The notes under the pieces: model-generated | Database searches by the model: none | Seen by the model: only the letters and a program-made list of their open reading frames with translations | Told to the model about the DNA's origin: nothing | Source: Cardinalis cardinalis | Lineage: Eukaryota > Chordata > Aves > Passeriformes > Cardinalidae | Direction of reading: 5' to 3' | Length of the DNA stretch: 64,000 nucleotides | Assembly: GCA_014549065.1 (NCBI GenBank) | Contig: JACDOX010000024.1 | Span: 5,057,298-5,121,297 of the forward strand | Program-made: the position numbers and the translations under genes | Shown: one piece after another, positions 63,003 through 64,000 of the stretch | How positions within the stretch are numbered: the first letter of the stretch is position 1 | Layout of the letters: every line of letters starts with the position of its first letter

Positions 63003-64000
63003 CTGCAGGAATCAAAGAAATAGGAGTGAAAATGAGAAAAAAACCCACATGTATATTAGATGAGCAGAACTGAAAGAAAACTTAGAAGAAACAGTCCTGT
63101 TTAAAGTAAATAAGCTGCTGTGAAAGGAAAGCATCAAACAAGTGGCACATTCTTGAAAAGCAATCTAAGTACCAGTAGTGATTAGTCACAGCTTTCCAAA
63201 ACAGTTCAGGATGCATTAACAATGAGAGCTATTCCTGGAATTCTTCACTTAACATCCTAATTGCACAAACTGAATCTCCTATTCAAAACCCTGTACATAA
63301 TGACACGTTTAACAGATACTTTTAAACAACTATGCAACAAACTGGGAAGAACATTCAATATTTAATCTTTAATTCAAAACTTTCACTTCTTGCTTATTGA
63401 AAGCAAACTTTTGGAAAAAGCCATATCTCTGTATTCTCTATTTTTATCAGAAGCCCTGCTTTCCCTAGAAGCTCACATCCTGTCTTCTATTCTTAGGCAG
63501 ACGATTACTTTCCTCTATCATAGTTTGTTTTTTCTGCGTTTCACTTCTGAAGACCCTTCAAGGAATCACGAACCTTGTGTCCTGCCTTACAGCAAACTAT
63601 CTTGGTCTGAATCCAAGGGAGCCAGAGGCATCACAGTTGCTCTTCTGCCTGTCAGCTTCAATTACTTCAACAGAACTTGGTGCNTGTATTTTAATGAAAA
63701 GTATTTGGAAGTTTATGCCATTTCCAAGCACCAGAGGGAGCTCAAAAATGAGCTTAAAAGGAAACTTCTTATTAAGCAGTACAAATTTGACAAATATCAA
63801 ATGTCAAAAAAATGGTATTTTCACATTCCACTTAAATTCTATGAATTTTGTAGGCCATATCCAATGTTTATACAAAAGGACATAATAGAAAATAAACCCA
63901 CTCAAATTCTCACCCTTCTTAATCATATCAGAGGGTTTAGCACTGATAAAGACTGGTTAAAAAATGCAAACAAACAGAAATGTAATTTATTTTAAAAAGA
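63003..64000 (-). other. PPP1R12A: PPP1R12A intron (partial), 5' of the alternative exon
   Basis: Intron running off the window. I looked for the preceding MYPT1 coiled-coil exon (EKRERRALERR-like) on the minus strand and did not find it. A 201-codon plus-strand open frame at 63390-63995, rich in Lys, Leu and Phe, overlaps another open frame in a different phase and has no recognisable domain; it is antisense to the gene and judged accidental. Confidence 0.65.

Noticed and set aside
63390..63995. 201-codon plus-strand open frame
   Set aside because: It is antisense in a PPP1R12A intron, overlaps a 102-codon frame in another phase, and has no domain, start context or splice signals that I can recognise.

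Overview
The window looks like a piece of a bird (or other sauropsid) nuclear genome. The only interspersed repeats I recognise are CR1 LINE fragments, the base composition is AT-rich apart from one sharp CpG island, and two genes of human 12q21 (PAWR and PPP1R12A) lie close together in the same orientation. More than a hundred isolated single N bases suggest masked heterozygous or ambiguous sites. The species cannot be told from the sequence.

Layout, both genes on the minus strand. Positions 1-5091 are a PAWR intron, running off the window towards the missing 3' exons. Positions 5092-5220 are a 43-codon PAWR exon. Positions 5221-41321 are one PAWR intron of about 36 kb, carrying several CR1 fragments (the largest, 34.1-36.4 kb, has broken endonuclease and reverse transcriptase sequence), microsatellites, an 84-bp tandem duplication and a pair of perfect 30-bp direct repeats. 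The first PAWR coding exon (157 codons) is at 41322-41792, inside a CpG island of about 2.2 kb (41.1-43.3 kb) that also holds the promoter and probably a non-coding first exon. Positions 43.3-56.0 kb are intergenic, with a G-rich tract (44.96-45.05 kb), strand-asymmetric segments (45.9-46.8 and 50.4-50.95 kb) and a second, smaller CpG-rich patch (51.4-52.1 kb) that might be the promoter of an undescribed transcript. The 3' end of PPP1R12A (MYPT1) begins near 56.07 kb: a 2-kb 3' UTR, the canonical leucine-zipper terminal exon at 58125-58211, a 4.6-kb intron with a CR1 fragment, and a second exon at 62868-63002 that is clearly related to the terminal exon.

The most interesting item is that exon at 62868-63002. 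It has a good splice acceptor, the same phase as the canonical last exon, four leucines at heptad spacing that align with the four of the canonical zipper, its own stop codon, and a poly(A) signal about 230 bases downstream. It looks like a duplicated alternative terminal exon that would give MYPT1 a different leucine zipper and tail.

The two genes are functionally linked. Par-4 (PAWR) is reported to bind the C-terminal leucine zipper of MYPT1 and to influence myosin phosphatase, so the neighbours encode interacting proteins. No tRNA, rRNA, CRISPR or prokaryotic feature was seen. The many long ORFs in the CpG island on both strands reflect GC-rich sequence with few stop codons and are not annotated as genes.
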